From: Bacteroidales bacterium
GTDB lineage: Bacteria; Bacteroidota; Bacteroidia; Bacteroidales; Muribaculaceae
Length of the DNA stretch: 64,000 nt
NCBI GenBank assembly: GCA_910575615.1
Contig: CAJTEX010000004.1
Coordinates: forward strand, 99,261-163,260
Direction of reading: 5' to 3'
The notes below the pieces were generated by a model. The model was not told the DNA's origin and ran no database searches. It was given only the letters and a program-made list of their open reading frames with translations. Positions 46,674 to 56,449 of this stretch are shown one piece after another. The translations under genes and the position numbers were made by a program. Each line of letters begins with the position of its first letter. Positions within the stretch are counted from its first letter, which is position 1.

Positions 46674-47238
46674 ATTTGAAAAAGAATGGGCAAAAATGCT
46701 CAACGGCGAGATTTATGAGGCCACTGACAGCGAGTTTCTCAGGCTCCTCGCAGTCACAAGGGACACATTGTGGGAATTCAACCATCTCAGACCATCTGAG
46801 ATTACCCGGCAAAAAGAAATCATATGCGGGCTGCTTGGCAGCTGTGGTAAGAATTTCACCATAAACCAGCCATTCAGATGCGATTATGGATGCAACATAC
46901 ACATCGGTGAGGATTTCTTTGCCAACTTCAACCTCACAATCCTTGACGAAGCCAAAGTCGAGATTGGCGATCACGCGTTCATAGGCCCAAATGTGAGCAT
47001 CTTCACTGCATGCCATCCATTGGACGCAGCTCAAAGGAACACCGGAGTGGAATGGGCCGAACCTGTATCGATTGGTGACAATGTATGGATTGGAGGCTGC
47101 GCGACCATACTGCCTGGAGTCAAGATTGGAGACAATGTGGTGATCGGGGCCGGTTCGGTCGTCACCAAAGATGTCCCTTCTGATGTCGTTGTAGCAGGCA
47201 ATCCCGCCAGAATCGTCAAATATCTACAACAAAAATGA
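46666..47238 (+). CDS. Sugar O-acetyltransferase (maltose/galactoside type)
   Basis: A 190-aa hexapeptide-repeat transferase. The N-terminal Mac domain (MLNGEIYEATDSEFLRL) is followed by a left-handed helix with the active-site His in TACHPLDAAQRNTG and the end GSVVTKDVPSDVVVAGNPARI. It acetylates sugars from acetyl-CoA in LacA/Maa-type enzymes. The acceptor cannot be read from sequence. It ends at a 20-bp perfect hairpin. Confidence 0.9.
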   Translation: MTEFEKEWAKMLNGEIYEATDSEFLRLLAVTRDTLWEFNHLRPSEITRQKEIICGLLGSCGKNFTINQPFRCDYGCNIHIGEDFFANFNLTILDEAKVEIGDHAFIGPNVSIFTACHPLDAAQRNTGVEWAEPVSIGDNVWIGGCATILPGVKIGDNVVIGAGSVVTKDVPSDVVVAGNPARIVKYLQQK

Positions 47239-47256
47239 CACCCGGAACCATCACAA

Positions 47257-47308
47257 AATGAACTGCACCCCAAAAGTCAGACAAAAAACTTTTGGGGTGC
47301 AGTTCATT
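47257..47308. terminator. Convergent terminator, 20-bp stem
   Basis: Arms 47257-47276 and 47289-47308 are perfect 20-bp reverse complements (AATGAACTGCACCCC on one side), with a 12-nt loop, between convergent genes. Confidence 0.85.
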
Positions 47309-47323
47309 ATTAGACACAGCCCC

Positions 47324-47959
47324 TTATAGAATTGGTTTTATGTCGGTGACATCCACTCCATTTGCTGAACCAGGGGGTAGCATAGCATTTATCAGAAATG
47401 CCTCGGTTATCCCATAACGGTTTCCCGGCAATATATCTTCCGGCCTGAGAGCGACCGACGATACTTTTCCTTGCTCCAGAAGATGCCGGAGCATAACACC
47501 ACGCAACAGTGGCTGCGCCGGTGTCAGAAAGCCATCGGTAGTTCGAAAAATAAGATTGGAATATGATGTGTCAGTTACAAAACCGTTCTTTACGACAATC
47601 ACCTCATCGGCCCCCATGCTACTATTCCGCAAAGCCATCAGACTACTACGGTCGGCAAATTTCAGATGATAGTCCTGGTCGTTGTCCTCCACCATACGCA
47701 GGGAACAGACGCGTCTGACAGTGTACGGCTCGAATTCCACACTCTCCAGTCCTCCGCAACCATACAGCACCCGACATTTGACAGTCATATCCCGCAGCCG
47801 ATCCGGCACGTCGGGCAGCCACGCCATTATATCCCCCACCTGCGGCCATCCCATTTCCTCAAGCGTCTCCGCCATACGGAGCGAATGCAAGTCAAGGAGA
47901 TGATATCTCCCCTCGCTCCATCTTATCGTTTCTATAAAACAGGCTCTTGTATTGTTCAT
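47324..47959 (-). CDS. Aminotransferase class IV protein, probable 4-amino-4-deoxychorismate lyase
   Basis: A 211-aa PLP fold-type IV protein. The Lys in YHLKFADRS is the likely PLP lysine. DEVIVVKNGFVTDTSYSNLIF and LLRGVMLRHLL match PabC and related enzymes. It is shorter than typical PabC. Its start overlaps the pabB stop by 4 bp, so the lyase role making p-aminobenzoate is well supported by context. Confidence 0.85.
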   Translation of the reverse strand: MNNTRACFIETIRWSEGRYHLLDLHSLRMAETLEEMGWPQVGDIMAWLPDVPDRLRDMTVKCRVLYGCGGLESVEFEPYTVRRVCSLRMVEDNDQDYHLKFADRSSLMALRNSSMGADEVIVVKNGFVTDTSYSNLIFRTTDGFLTPAQPLLRGVMLRHLLEQGKVSSVALRPEDILPGNRYGITEAFLINAMLPPGSANGVDVTDIKPIL

Positions 47960-48954
47960 CTCGTCAGATATACTTTGGCTATAAGCTCTTCATATTCCTC
48001 TTCACAATTACTGTTGACTGTAATGCCGCCTCCGCTGTGGAAGTATAGCCGCCTGTCATCTCCTCGCTGTATGCAACGAATCATGACGGCACTTTCCATC
48101 TCTTCGCCATCGAAATAACCGAACACTCCCGTATACCATCCGCGCGGTGAGTCTTCCGCACAGCCAATCAGGGAGACGGTAGCCTCCTTTGGCGCTCCGG
48201 TGATGCTCCCGGCCGGCAACATCGGCAGGATGATATCGCCGAAATCATACTCTTTACCTTCCGGAAGCACGCCTGTCACCTCTGAACTGGTCTGAAAAAT
48301 CTCGCCCCTCGATGTCGCGATACGCTCCAGATATCTGAAACGCTCTACTCTCACATCTCGTGATACAGAGTTCAAATCATTACGCATAAGGTCTACGATT
48401 GTATAATGCTCGCACATTTCCTTGTAGTTCTCCATTAGTAAAGACTCGGCATCCGGCAATGAAGCATCGGCTGTTCCCTTCATCGGGTATGTGGATATCC
48501 TAACCCCTGAAATCCGGACAAAAGGCTCTGGAGAGAAACAGATAAACTCATTGGGAAGCAGCAGCTTGTACGGAGCCTTGGCATACCGGAATATAGTATC
48601 CAGGCCACACTGGCACTCAACCTCTGTGCGGGCCGTAAGATTGGCAAGAAAAGAATCACCGCGTCGCAGGCCCGCCATCACTGTGTCAAACATCCTACCG
48701 TAGGCAATTCTCTCCGGGTGCGCTGCCACACGCATATGCGGAAGCGCTTCAGAATGCGGCTTACAGCCATGGCTGTTCCCACGGCCTCGCACATCCCATA
48801 ATATTCCGCAGTCTGGAGAATGTGGATTGTCAACAACAAATCCCCGTCGGCAATCATAGTCCACCCCCCACACGAAAGGAGTGCGGCTTCGCCCCAGATC
48901 ATTCATTTGCGTCTTTAATTCTGTAAAAGGTATGATCGACAATTGACGTTTCAT
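47956..48954 (-). CDS. pabB: Aminodeoxychorismate synthase component I
   Basis: A 332-aa chorismate-binding enzyme that aminates chorismate for folate synthesis. Motifs: FLANLTARTEV, YPMKGTADASLPDAE (the PIKGT region), IVDLMRNDLNSV, and the terminal ITGAPKEATVSLI and FHSGGGITVNS. It is shorter than E. coli PabB because it lacks most of the N-terminal regulatory lobe, a form common in Bacteroidota. The divergent pabA supplies ammonia. A TAATTTTG box lies just upstream on the minus strand. Confidence 0.92.
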   Translation of the reverse strand: MKRQLSIIPFTELKTQMNDLGRSRTPFVWGVDYDCRRGFVVDNPHSPDCGILWDVRGRGNSHGCKPHSEALPHMRVAAHPERIAYGRMFDTVMAGLRRGDSFLANLTARTEVECQCGLDTIFRYAKAPYKLLLPNEFICFSPEPFVRISGVRISTYPMKGTADASLPDAESLLMENYKEMCEHYTIVDLMRNDLNSVSRDVRVERFRYLERIATSRGEIFQTSSEVTGVLPEGKEYDFGDIILPMLPAGSITGAPKEATVSLIGCAEDSPRGWYTGVFGYFDGEEMESAVMIRCIQRGDDRRLYFHSGGGITVNSNCEEEYEELIAKVYLTR

Positions 48955-49044
48955 ATCGCAAAATTACTAATAAGATTGCACGTCCGGTAATTCTTCATTA
49001 ATTTTACAGTCAATAAAACCTCAGTCCCTGTTTAAAATGCCATT

Positions 49045-49692
49045 ATGAATCTTCTGATCATAGACAATCACGACTCTTTCGTCTACAATATTATCGGACT
49101 GCTTGAGAAGTGCATGCTGAAATATGGCTGGGATATCCGTTGGGATGTCGTCAGAAACGACGATATCGACTGCGGAGTTCTCAAAGCCTATGATGCCGTG
49201 ATTCTATCTCCCGGCCCCGGACTTCCACATGAAGCAGGACAGCTGATGGAGGTTATCCGCCACTCGGAACGTCTCCGCATACCGGTGCTTGGAATATGTC
49301 TCGGATGTCAGGCAATCGCGCTGCATTTCGGCGGCATTCTGCTACAGATGGACAATCCGAAGCACGGCCATGTGACACGCCTCATTGATGTTGATTCCTC
49401 CGACCCATTGACAGGCTTCTGCTCCGGGTTACCCGCTTATGTAGGACGCTATCACTCCTGGGTTGTGTCTGACGACAATCTCCCTGACACACTTTTCGTA
49501 ACGGCACGTGACGAGGAAGGTCTGATCATGGCACTGCGTCACCGCGAGCTCCCACTCTTCGGATTCCAGTTTCATCCTGAAAGCATTATGACGGAGACGG
49601 GAGATCGTATGCTCCACAATTTTCTTACAGAGGTGGCCAGACTACGACCTCACAGAATTGGCCAGGCTACGGCACTTGCGTGTGACAAATAA
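49045..49692 (+). CDS. pabA: Aminodeoxychorismate/anthranilate synthase component II
   Basis: A 215-aa glutamine amidotransferase. It begins NLLIIDNHDSFVYNI, has LSPGPGLPHEAG, the nucleophile in GICLGCQAIA (Cys about 85) and the His/Glu pair in FQFHPESIM. It supplies ammonia to component I. It is divergent from pabB with a 90-bp gap, so use in folate synthesis is more likely than tryptophan, but a shared role cannot be excluded. Confidence 0.9.
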   Translation: MNLLIIDNHDSFVYNIIGLLEKCMLKYGWDIRWDVVRNDDIDCGVLKAYDAVILSPGPGLPHEAGQLMEVIRHSERLRIPVLGICLGCQAIALHFGGILLQMDNPKHGHVTRLIDVDSSDPLTGFCSGLPAYVGRYHSWVVSDDNLPDTLFVTARDEEGLIMALRHRELPLFGFQFHPESIMTETGDRMLHNFLTEVARLRPHRIGQATALACDK

Positions 49693-49719
49693 CCATTGAA
49701 TACTTATATCGCGACAAAT

Positions 49720-49758
49720 AATCCGCAGGCCAGCACCAATTATGCTGCCTGCGGATTT
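49720..49758. terminator. Convergent terminator pabA/fusA2
   Basis: AATCCGCAGGC (49720-49730) pairs with GCCTGCGGATT (49747-49757), extended inward by CAGCA/TGCTG with one bulged base. T-rich sequence follows on the + strand. Confidence 0.8.
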
Positions 49759-49796
49759 CACTTATAGTTGACTGGTATGAAAGTCAATGCCTGTTG

Positions 49797-51953
49797 TCAG
49801 TCTTCGTTGTTCTTCTCGGCATACTCTTTGAGCAATTTCTCTTGCACATCTCCGGGAGTCAGCTCGTAGCTCGAGAATTGCATCGTGAAGGACGAGCGGC
49901 CTCCGGTGATGGAGCTGAGAGCCGTCGAGTAGCTCGACATCTCCTTGAGAGGAACCTTGGCGGAAATCTTCTCAAATCCGTTTTCGGAAGACATACCCAT
50001 GATTATCGCACGGCGCCCCTGCAGGTCACTCATCACATCACCCATGACATCCGACGGAACCATGACCTCAACGTCATAGACAGGTTCCAACACTTTCGGG
50101 TTGGCTGCGCGGAAAGCTTCCGAGAAAGCGTTTCTGGCCGCCAGGCGGAATGAGATTTCATTGGAGTCAACCGGGTGCATCTTGCCGTCATAGATGCAGA
50201 CGCGAACATCCCTGGCATATGAGCCGGTCAGGGGGCCTTGCTCCATTCGGTCCATAAGGCCCTTGATGATGGCGGGGATGAAACGTGCGTCAATCGCTCC
50301 GCCGACGATGCAGTTGTGGACAACCAGCTTGCCACCCCACTGCAGAGGAATCTCCTGGGTGTCACGGACACTCATCTTGAATTCCTGGTTGCCGAAACGA
50401 TAGGTGTCAGGCACAGGGGAGTCTTCGCTGTAAGGCTCGATGATGATATGCACCTCGCCAAACTGCCCGGCGCCACCCGACTGTTTCTTGTGGCGGTAGT
50501 CTGCGCGTGCGGCCTTGGTGATGGTCTCACGGTAAGGTATGCGTGGTTCCTCAAAGAGGATTGGAAGCTTGTCATTGTTCTCAACGCGCCATTTCAGGGT
50601 GCGCAGGTGGAATTCACCCTGGCCTTTGAGGATTACCTGCTTGAGCTCTTTTGACTGCTCGACAACCCATGTGGGATCCTCCTCGTGCATACGCGTCAGG
50701 ATGCCTGCGAGCTTTTCAGCATCGCTCTCTGTGACGGGGCGTATAGCACGCTGGTATTTCGGAGCGGGATACTTGATGAAGTCAAACGCGATTTCGCAAC
50801 CCTTCTCGTCAAGGGTGTTGCCGGTGCGCACATCTTTGAGCTTCACGGTCGCACCGATGTCACCGGCGCAGAGTTTGTCGACAGGGGTCTTTATCTGGCC
50901 GCACACGCAGAATATCTGCGCCATACGTTCCTTGCCGCCACGGGTCACATTGTCGAGGTCGACACCCGCCGTCAGGGTTCCTGACATGACCTTGAAGTAC
51001 TGGACTTCACCGATATGCGGTTCTACAGTGGTCTTGAACATGAAGATGCTCAACGGGCCGTTGCTGTCAGGCTTGACCTCGTTTCCGGCTGTGTCTACAG
51101 GAGCGGGCATATCCTCCACGAAAGGAACGACATTGCCGAGGAACTCCATCATACGGCGCACACCCATGTCTTTGAGGGCGCTGACACAGAACACCGGATA
51201 AATCGAACGGTCGACAAGCCCCTTGCGGATGCCTTCACGCATCTCGTCTTCTGTCAGATGCCCCTGGTCGAAGAACTTCTCCATCAGGGTCTCATCATTT
51301 TCGGCGGCAGCCTCCACCAGTGTCTGGTGCATCTCCTGGGCCTTCTCCATCTCTTCGGCCGGGATATCCTCGATGGTCGGGACTCCGCCGTCAGGACCCC
51401 AGGAGTATTTTTTCATAAGAAGGACATCAATCATAGCGTTGAAGCCCGGGCCACACTCCAGGGGATACTGGATGGGAACCACACGCGCGCCGAAGATTTC
51501 CTTCATCTGCTCTATGCAGTTGTCATAGTCGGCCTTCTCGCCGTCAAGCTGGTTGAGGGCGAAAATCACGGGTTTTTTGAGCTGGGCCGTAGTGCGGAAT
51601 ATGTTCTGCGTTCCGACCTCCACTCCATACTGGGCATCAATCACAATGACACCAGTGTCGGTCACATTGAGGGCAGTTATGGCATTGCCCACGAAGTCAT
51701 CAGCTCCAGGGCAGTCGATGACGTTGAGCTTCTTGTTGAGAAACTCAGCGTAGAAGATCGTGGAGAAAACCGAGTAACCATACTCTTTTTCCACCGGGAA
51801 GTAGTCAGAGACCGTGTTTTTGGCATCGATGGTGCCACGGCGTTTTATTACTCCACACTCGTAAAGCATAGCTTCGGCGAGTGTGGTTTTCCCGGCCCCC
51901 TTGCTACCAAGCAAGGAGATGTTTTTGATTTCGTTGGTTTGATAGACCTTCAT
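49797..51953 (-). CDS. fusA2: EF-G2-type translation factor lacking key GTPase residues
   Basis: A 718-aa EF-G paralogue with all EF-G domains. The P-loop is GSKGAGKT (16-23), but switch II reads DCPGADDF (80-87), so the catalytic His of DTPGHVDF is Ala at about 84. The NKxD motif is NQLD (134-137), with Gln for Lys. This matches Bacteroides EF-G2, reported to support translation without GTP hydrolysis and to be needed for gut colonisation. It probably sustains slow translation under carbon limitation. A TAAATTTA box with TTG 19 bp upstream (51995-52024, minus strand) may be its promoter. Confidence 0.88.
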   Translation of the reverse strand: MKVYQTNEIKNISLLGSKGAGKTTLAEAMLYECGVIKRRGTIDAKNTVSDYFPVEKEYGYSVFSTIFYAEFLNKKLNVIDCPGADDFVGNAITALNVTDTGVIVIDAQYGVEVGTQNIFRTTAQLKKPVIFALNQLDGEKADYDNCIEQMKEIFGARVVPIQYPLECGPGFNAMIDVLLMKKYSWGPDGGVPTIEDIPAEEMEKAQEMHQTLVEAAAENDETLMEKFFDQGHLTEDEMREGIRKGLVDRSIYPVFCVSALKDMGVRRMMEFLGNVVPFVEDMPAPVDTAGNEVKPDSNGPLSIFMFKTTVEPHIGEVQYFKVMSGTLTAGVDLDNVTRGGKERMAQIFCVCGQIKTPVDKLCAGDIGATVKLKDVRTGNTLDEKGCEIAFDFIKYPAPKYQRAIRPVTESDAEKLAGILTRMHEEDPTWVVEQSKELKQVILKGQGEFHLRTLKWRVENNDKLPILFEEPRIPYRETITKAARADYRHKKQSGGAGQFGEVHIIIEPYSEDSPVPDTYRFGNQEFKMSVRDTQEIPLQWGGKLVVHNCIVGGAIDARFIPAIIKGLMDRMEQGPLTGSYARDVRVCIYDGKMHPVDSNEISFRLAARNAFSEAFRAANPKVLEPVYDVEVMVPSDVMGDVMSDLQGRRAIIMGMSSENGFEKISAKVPLKEMSSYSTALSSITGGRSSFTMQFSSYELTPGDVQEKLLKEYAEKNNED

Positions 51954-52082
51954 AGCAATCAGGTATTATGTTGAGGTAAGAATTTTTTACGGTCTAAATT
52001 TAGTAAGAAACTTCGGCTTGACAATAACTTTTTATATGTTACAAAACACATTTGCGCAAAAAATCGCCATATTCGCACGAAT

Positions 52083-52113
52083 TTTGCCAAAAGGGGGATT
52101 TTTCGTAACTTTG
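52083..52113 (+). promoter_or_regulatory. lon promoter
   Basis: TTTG (52083-52086), 19 bp, TAACTTTG (52106-52113), about 40 bp before the start codon. Confidence 0.8.
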
Positions 52114-52154
52114 CAGCCGATTTTCGCCCCTATGGGGTCTTTCCCTGCCTGTTT

Positions 52155-54539
52155 ATGAAAAAAGAGCCCAAAATCATCACCATGGGTCAGATTGACCTCA
52201 CGCGCGCCGGTGGATTCAAAGCCCCAGACCTGGGATGCCTTCCTGTCATCGCCACACGCAACCTTGTACTCTTTCCCGGAGTGGCAATACCCATAGCCCT
52301 CGTCAGAGAGTCATCGCTCGCTGTCGCCCGCAATGCCCAAGAGGGGAAGCTAACCATCGGCCTATGCTGCCAGACGGATCCACGCACCGAAAATCCAACC
52401 ACCCACACCGACGTGGCCCCTTATGGAGTCTTTGTGGAGGTGCTGCAGATTTTCGACCTGCCTGACGGCACTCGCTCGGCATTTCTTCGCGCCACAGGCA
52501 AATTCAAGGTGAAGGGAGACTCTCTGGAGTCATCCATGCCTGGCTCGACCCTAAATCTGGATGTGAGCCGCGTCAACGAAAGCAAGACAGGAGAACCGGA
52601 AAGCCTCAAGACCCTGGCCGAACTCATATCAAAAGCGTACAAGGAGCTTGTGTCACACACCGACTCCGACCAGATCCAGGCCATAAATCCCGAGCTGCTC
52701 AGCGATCCGGCGGAAATCATAAACACCATAGCCACCCACCTATCGGCTCCTGCCGAATTGAAAATAGAACTGCTCGCGGCGTTCCGCCTCCTGACCCGTG
52801 GCGAAAAGCTGCTCAGAATACTCAACGACGAGTTACAGAAGCTTTCCATCGCCAGAGATATTATGGAACGCGCGCGCGAAGAACTGACACAGGAGCAGCG
52901 TGAGACTTTCATCCGCAGACAGATGGATGTCATGCAACGCGAACTCTATGGCGACACCGACGATGTAGAGCAACTGTCAGAGAAAGCAGCGGCAAAACAA
53001 ATGACCGCGCAGGCCCAAGAGGCATTCAACAAGGGCCTCTCACAGCTGCGTCGTCTCAATCCATCCTCTCCCGACTATTCGGTGACATACAACTATCTCA
53101 CCACCCTCCTCGAGCTCCCGTGGATGGAGCAGACTCAACTCAACACCTCGCTCCCGAAAGCCAAAGACGAACTGGAGGCCAACCATTTCGGCATGGAGAA
53201 GGTCAAGGAGAGAATCCTGGAACAGGTGGCTGTCACCATGGCCAACCCTGAGGGGAAAGCTCCTATACTTTGCCTTGTGGGCGCGCCTGGTGTCGGAAAG
53301 ACATCCCTGGGCAAATCGATTGCCGAGGCCCTCGGCCGAAATTATCAACGGATTTCTCTCGGGGGCGTGTCAGACGAGGCGGAAATACGCGGACATCGAC
53401 GCACCTACATAGGCGCGATGCCTGGACGCATAATCGATGCCATCAAGCGTGCAGGAAGCGCCAACCCGCTTCTGCTGCTTGATGAAATCGACAAACTTTC
53501 AAGGGACATCAAAGGCGACCCGTCGTCAGCATTGCTCGAAGTCCTCGACCCTGAGCAGAACCACAAGTTCCATGACAATTTCGTGGATGTCGACTTTGAC
53601 CTTTCCAAAGCTCTTTTCATCGCCACAGCCAACACCCTCGATACCATTCCTCGTCCATTGCTCGACCGTATGGAAGTCGTGGAGGTGCCCGGGTATCTGC
53701 TTGAAGAGAAAATCGAGATTGCACGCCGCCACCTCGTGCCGCGCGTCATCAAAATGGGAGGAGACCTGCTCGAAGACCTTATTTTTTCAGACGAAGCTCT
53801 GGCTTCGGTCATAGAGGGTTACACCTCTGAAAGCGGTGTGCGCCAGCTTGAGAAGACATTGTCTTCAATAGGCCGCAAGTTATTGGTCAAAAAGATGTCT
53901 GGAGACAATGTCACCCTTGACATCAAGTCAGCTGATGACGTGAAAGCCATCCTGGGCCCTGAGCGCTATTCCCCGCAACGCTACGAGACATTCTCCCAAC
54001 CTGGAGTGGTGACGGGACTCGCGTGGACCGCCCATGGAGGTGAGATACTGTTCATCGAGTCATCACTTTCAAAGGGGAAAGGTGAAAAGCTGACCCTCAC
54101 CGGCAACCTCGGAGACGTAATGAAAGAGTCAGCCGCCATAGCGCTGCAATATGTGAGGGCTCACGCTGACCAGCTTGGCATCCCAGCTGTGAAGTTTGAG
54201 GAAAACAACCTCCACATACATGTCCCTGAGGGAGCTGTCCCCAAAGATGGGCCCTCGGCCGGAATAACCATGGCTGTGTCAATCGCCTCCACCTTCACCG
54301 GACGTATGGTGAGGCCCAAACTTGCCATGACCGGCGAAATAACTTTGCGCGGACGTGTAATGCCTGTGGGTGGAATCAAGGAGAAAATACTTGCGGCCAA
54401 ACGCGCCGGCATCACCGACATCATCATCTGCAGAGAAAATCTCAAGGACATAGAGCAGATTGAAGAAGCATATCTCGACGGCATGACATTCCATTATGTC
54501 GAAACCGTTGACGAGGTTCTTTCCATCGCCCTGTTGTAA
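52155..54539 (+). CDS. lon: ATP-dependent Lon protease
   Basis: A 794-aa cytoplasmic AAA+ protease that degrades misfolded and regulatory proteins. The N-terminal LON domain (PVIATRNLVLFPGVAIPI) starts at about 30. A coiled-coil region and the Walker A GAPGVGKT (about 376) with Walker B LLLLDEIDK follow. The catalytic Ser is in PKDGPSAG and the catalytic Lys in GGIKEK. Length and start are typical. It is monocistronic, or followed by a small membrane protein. Confidence 0.96.
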   Translation: MKKEPKIITMGQIDLTRAGGFKAPDLGCLPVIATRNLVLFPGVAIPIALVRESSLAVARNAQEGKLTIGLCCQTDPRTENPTTHTDVAPYGVFVEVLQIFDLPDGTRSAFLRATGKFKVKGDSLESSMPGSTLNLDVSRVNESKTGEPESLKTLAELISKAYKELVSHTDSDQIQAINPELLSDPAEIINTIATHLSAPAELKIELLAAFRLLTRGEKLLRILNDELQKLSIARDIMERAREELTQEQRETFIRRQMDVMQRELYGDTDDVEQLSEKAAAKQMTAQAQEAFNKGLSQLRRLNPSSPDYSVTYNYLTTLLELPWMEQTQLNTSLPKAKDELEANHFGMEKVKERILEQVAVTMANPEGKAPILCLVGAPGVGKTSLGKSIAEALGRNYQRISLGGVSDEAEIRGHRRTYIGAMPGRIIDAIKRAGSANPLLLLDEIDKLSRDIKGDPSSALLEVLDPEQNHKFHDNFVDVDFDLSKALFIATANTLDTIPRPLLDRMEVVEVPGYLLEEKIEIARRHLVPRVIKMGGDLLEDLIFSDEALASVIEGYTSESGVRQLEKTLSSIGRKLLVKKMSGDNVTLDIKSADDVKAILGPERYSPQRYETFSQPGVVTGLAWTAHGGEILFIESSLSKGKGEKLTLTGNLGDVMKESAAIALQYVRAHADQLGIPAVKFEENNLHIHVPEGAVPKDGPSAGITMAVSIASTFTGRMVRPKLAMTGEITLRGRVMPVGGIKEKILAAKRAGITDIIICRENLKDIEQIEEAYLDGMTFHYVETVDEVLSIALL

Positions 54540-54603
54540 ATTTCGCCACGCACACGCAACTTAATCCTGCAGCCGCGCGTCAAACCATCAAAACACCTTT
54601 GCG

Positions 54604-54834
54604 ATGATAAGCAACCGAACAAAACGTAACATATGGCTCGCCTTCACATTCATCGGAGGAGGCATTGTAATCTCGCGTGTCATTGATTTGATGGCCGGAG
54701 GTGATTGGTGGCGTCTGCTCTTTGGGACAGCGCTTTTCCTTGTCGTGCTGAAAATCTATCTCTCTTACCGCAAAGCGGTCAACAACGGCAACTTGTATGG
54801 GCCTGTCAGCCCATTCAGGCAGAAGAAATCTTAA
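54604..54834 (+). CDS. Small membrane protein
   Basis: A 76-aa protein with two hydrophobic segments (about 10-30 and 36-53) and basic ends, starting [20 protein letters not shown]. No family is recognised. It lies 64 bp after lon on the same strand, and its stop overlaps the convergent lptB stop by 4 bp. It is probably real because its codon use and hydrophobic pattern fit a coding gene, but it could be spurious. Confidence 0.6.
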   Translation: MISNRTKRNIWLAFTFIGGGIVISRVIDLMAGGDWWRLLFGTALFLVVLKIYLSYRKAVNNGNLYGPVSPFRQKKS

Positions 54835-55649
54835 TCCTTGGCCTGCTCCGTAGCAGCGGAGACAACTGGCTGCGACGAACCGCGCGCGTCGAATTTTTTG
54901 CGGTAGAAGATAAAACTTCGGCCCAGGTATTTCTCTCTAACGACCGGATTCTCCGCAAGTTCTTCAGATGTCCCTTGAAACAGGATTTTGCCTTCAAACA
55001 AAAGATACGCCCGGTCTGTGATACGGAGCGTCTCCTGCGCGTTGTGGTCTGTGATGAGAATCCCGATATTCTTCTCTTTCAGACGGTATACCACCTCCTG
55101 AATATCTTCCACCGCGATGGGATCCACCCCGGCGAATGGTTCGTCGAGCATAATGAACTTCGGGTTTATCGCCAGACAACGGGCTATTTCTGTGCGGCGG
55201 CGCTCACCACCCGACAATTGGTCGCCGAGGTTTTTCCTCACTTTCTGAAGACGGAACTCAGAAATAAGGCTCTCAAGCTTGTCGCGTTGCTCCTCCTTAG
55301 ACAAGCCAGTCATTTCAAGAATTGACTTTATGTTGTTCTCGACAGAGAGTTTCCTGAACACCGACGCTTCCTGTGCGAGATACCCGATGCCGTTCTGGGC
55401 CCTGCGGTAAACTGGATACTTGGTGATGTCCTTGTCATTGAGGAATATGCGACCTTCATTGGGCGTGACAAGCCCTGTGGTCATATAGAAAGTCGTGGTC
55501 TTACCGGCTCCGTTGGGCCCGAGCAGACCGACGATTTCACCTTGCGTGACATCAATCGAGACATGGTTGGCCACTGTGCGGCTTCCATATTTCTTGACAA
55601 GATTCTCGGTGCGCAGCACCATCTTTTCTTCCTGCATGTACTCTGTCAT
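54831..55649 (-). CDS. lptB: LPS export ABC transporter ATPase LptB
   Basis: A 272-aa ABC ATPase: Walker [11 protein letters not shown]-loop [18 protein letters not shown] (an LptB hallmark), signature QLSGGERRR, Walker [14 protein letters not shown]. It drives LPS from the inner membrane through the Lpt bridge. The last 25 residues are a low-complexity extension. Its start abuts the udk stop (1-bp overlap). Confidence 0.94.
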   Translation of the reverse strand: MTEYMQEEKMVLRTENLVKKYGSRTVANHVSIDVTQGEIVGLLGPNGAGKTTTFYMTTGLVTPNEGRIFLNDKDITKYPVYRRAQNGIGYLAQEASVFRKLSVENNIKSILEMTGLSKEEQRDKLESLISEFRLQKVRKNLGDQLSGGERRRTEIARCLAINPKFIMLDEPFAGVDPIAVEDIQEVVYRLKEKNIGILITDHNAQETLRITDRAYLLFEGKILFQGTSEELAENPVVREKYLGRSFIFYRKKFDARGSSQPVVSAATEQAKD

Positions 55650-56272
55650 TACTTGCCTGCGGCCTTTTTGAGGCGACCGTCGATATAATCAGTCAGCAAC
55701 CCGATTGCCACGGAATTCGTGCCTCCCTGAGGGATGATCAAATCGGCAAAACGCTTGCACGGCTCTATGTACTGGCAATGCATCGGTTTGAGGACATCCT
55801 CATAACGGTCAATGACCATCTGAGGAGTACGCCCACGCTCGATGCAGTCACGGGCTATCACTCGTATCAGGCGGTCATCGGCATCAGCGTCAACAAAACA
55901 CTTCACATCCATCATCTGGCGCAAGACAGGGTCGGTGAGGACCAGAATGCCCTCCACGATTACCACATCGCGTGGCTCAACCCTGACAGTCTCCTCCTGG
56001 CGGGTACAGGTGAGGTAGCTGTATGTCGGCATGTCAATGGCTTTTCCGGCCTTGAGCTGCCTGAGATGCTCCACCAGAAGGCTCCACTCGATGGCATTCG
56101 GCTCGTCGAAGTTTATCTTGCTCCGTTCTTCCGGCGGGATATGAGAGGAATCCTTGTAGTAGGAGTCCTGTGGCATGACGGCCACCTCTCCGGCGGGGAA
56201 ACTCGAGAGAATCTTGTTTACGACAGTCGTTTTGCCAGAGCCGGTTCCTCCGGCGATACCGATGATAAGCAT
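55649..56272 (-). CDS. udk: Uridine kinase
   Basis: A 207-aa pyrimidine salvage kinase: P-loop [32 protein letters not shown] and VIVEGILVL. It phosphorylates uridine and cytidine. It is first of a two-gene minus-strand unit with lptB, which has no metabolic link to it. Confidence 0.94.
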   Translation of the reverse strand: MLIIGIAGGTGSGKTTVVNKILSSFPAGEVAVMPQDSYYKDSSHIPPEERSKINFDEPNAIEWSLLVEHLRQLKAGKAIDMPTYSYLTCTRQEETVRVEPRDVVIVEGILVLTDPVLRQMMDVKCFVDADADDRLIRVIARDCIERGRTPQMVIDRYEDVLKPMHCQYIEPCKRFADLIIPQGGTNSVAIGLLTDYIDGRLKKAAGK

Positions 56273-56449
56273 TCTTCTTGTGGGATAAAAGGATTATTTT
56301 GAGGGCGAAATTACGAAATTTTCACCGTATAATAATAGCCGGATGGCATTTTTGTGGAAAAATTCTTACCTTTGTGGTAGGAAAACAGATTCGGGCTAAA
56401 TCTCCGAAGTGTTTGTAAGTTACAACAACCGACTTATTCCCAACTGATT

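Noticed and set aside
51015..51974. 319-codon + strand ORF
   Set aside because: It is antisense to fusA2, whose domains are unmistakable.
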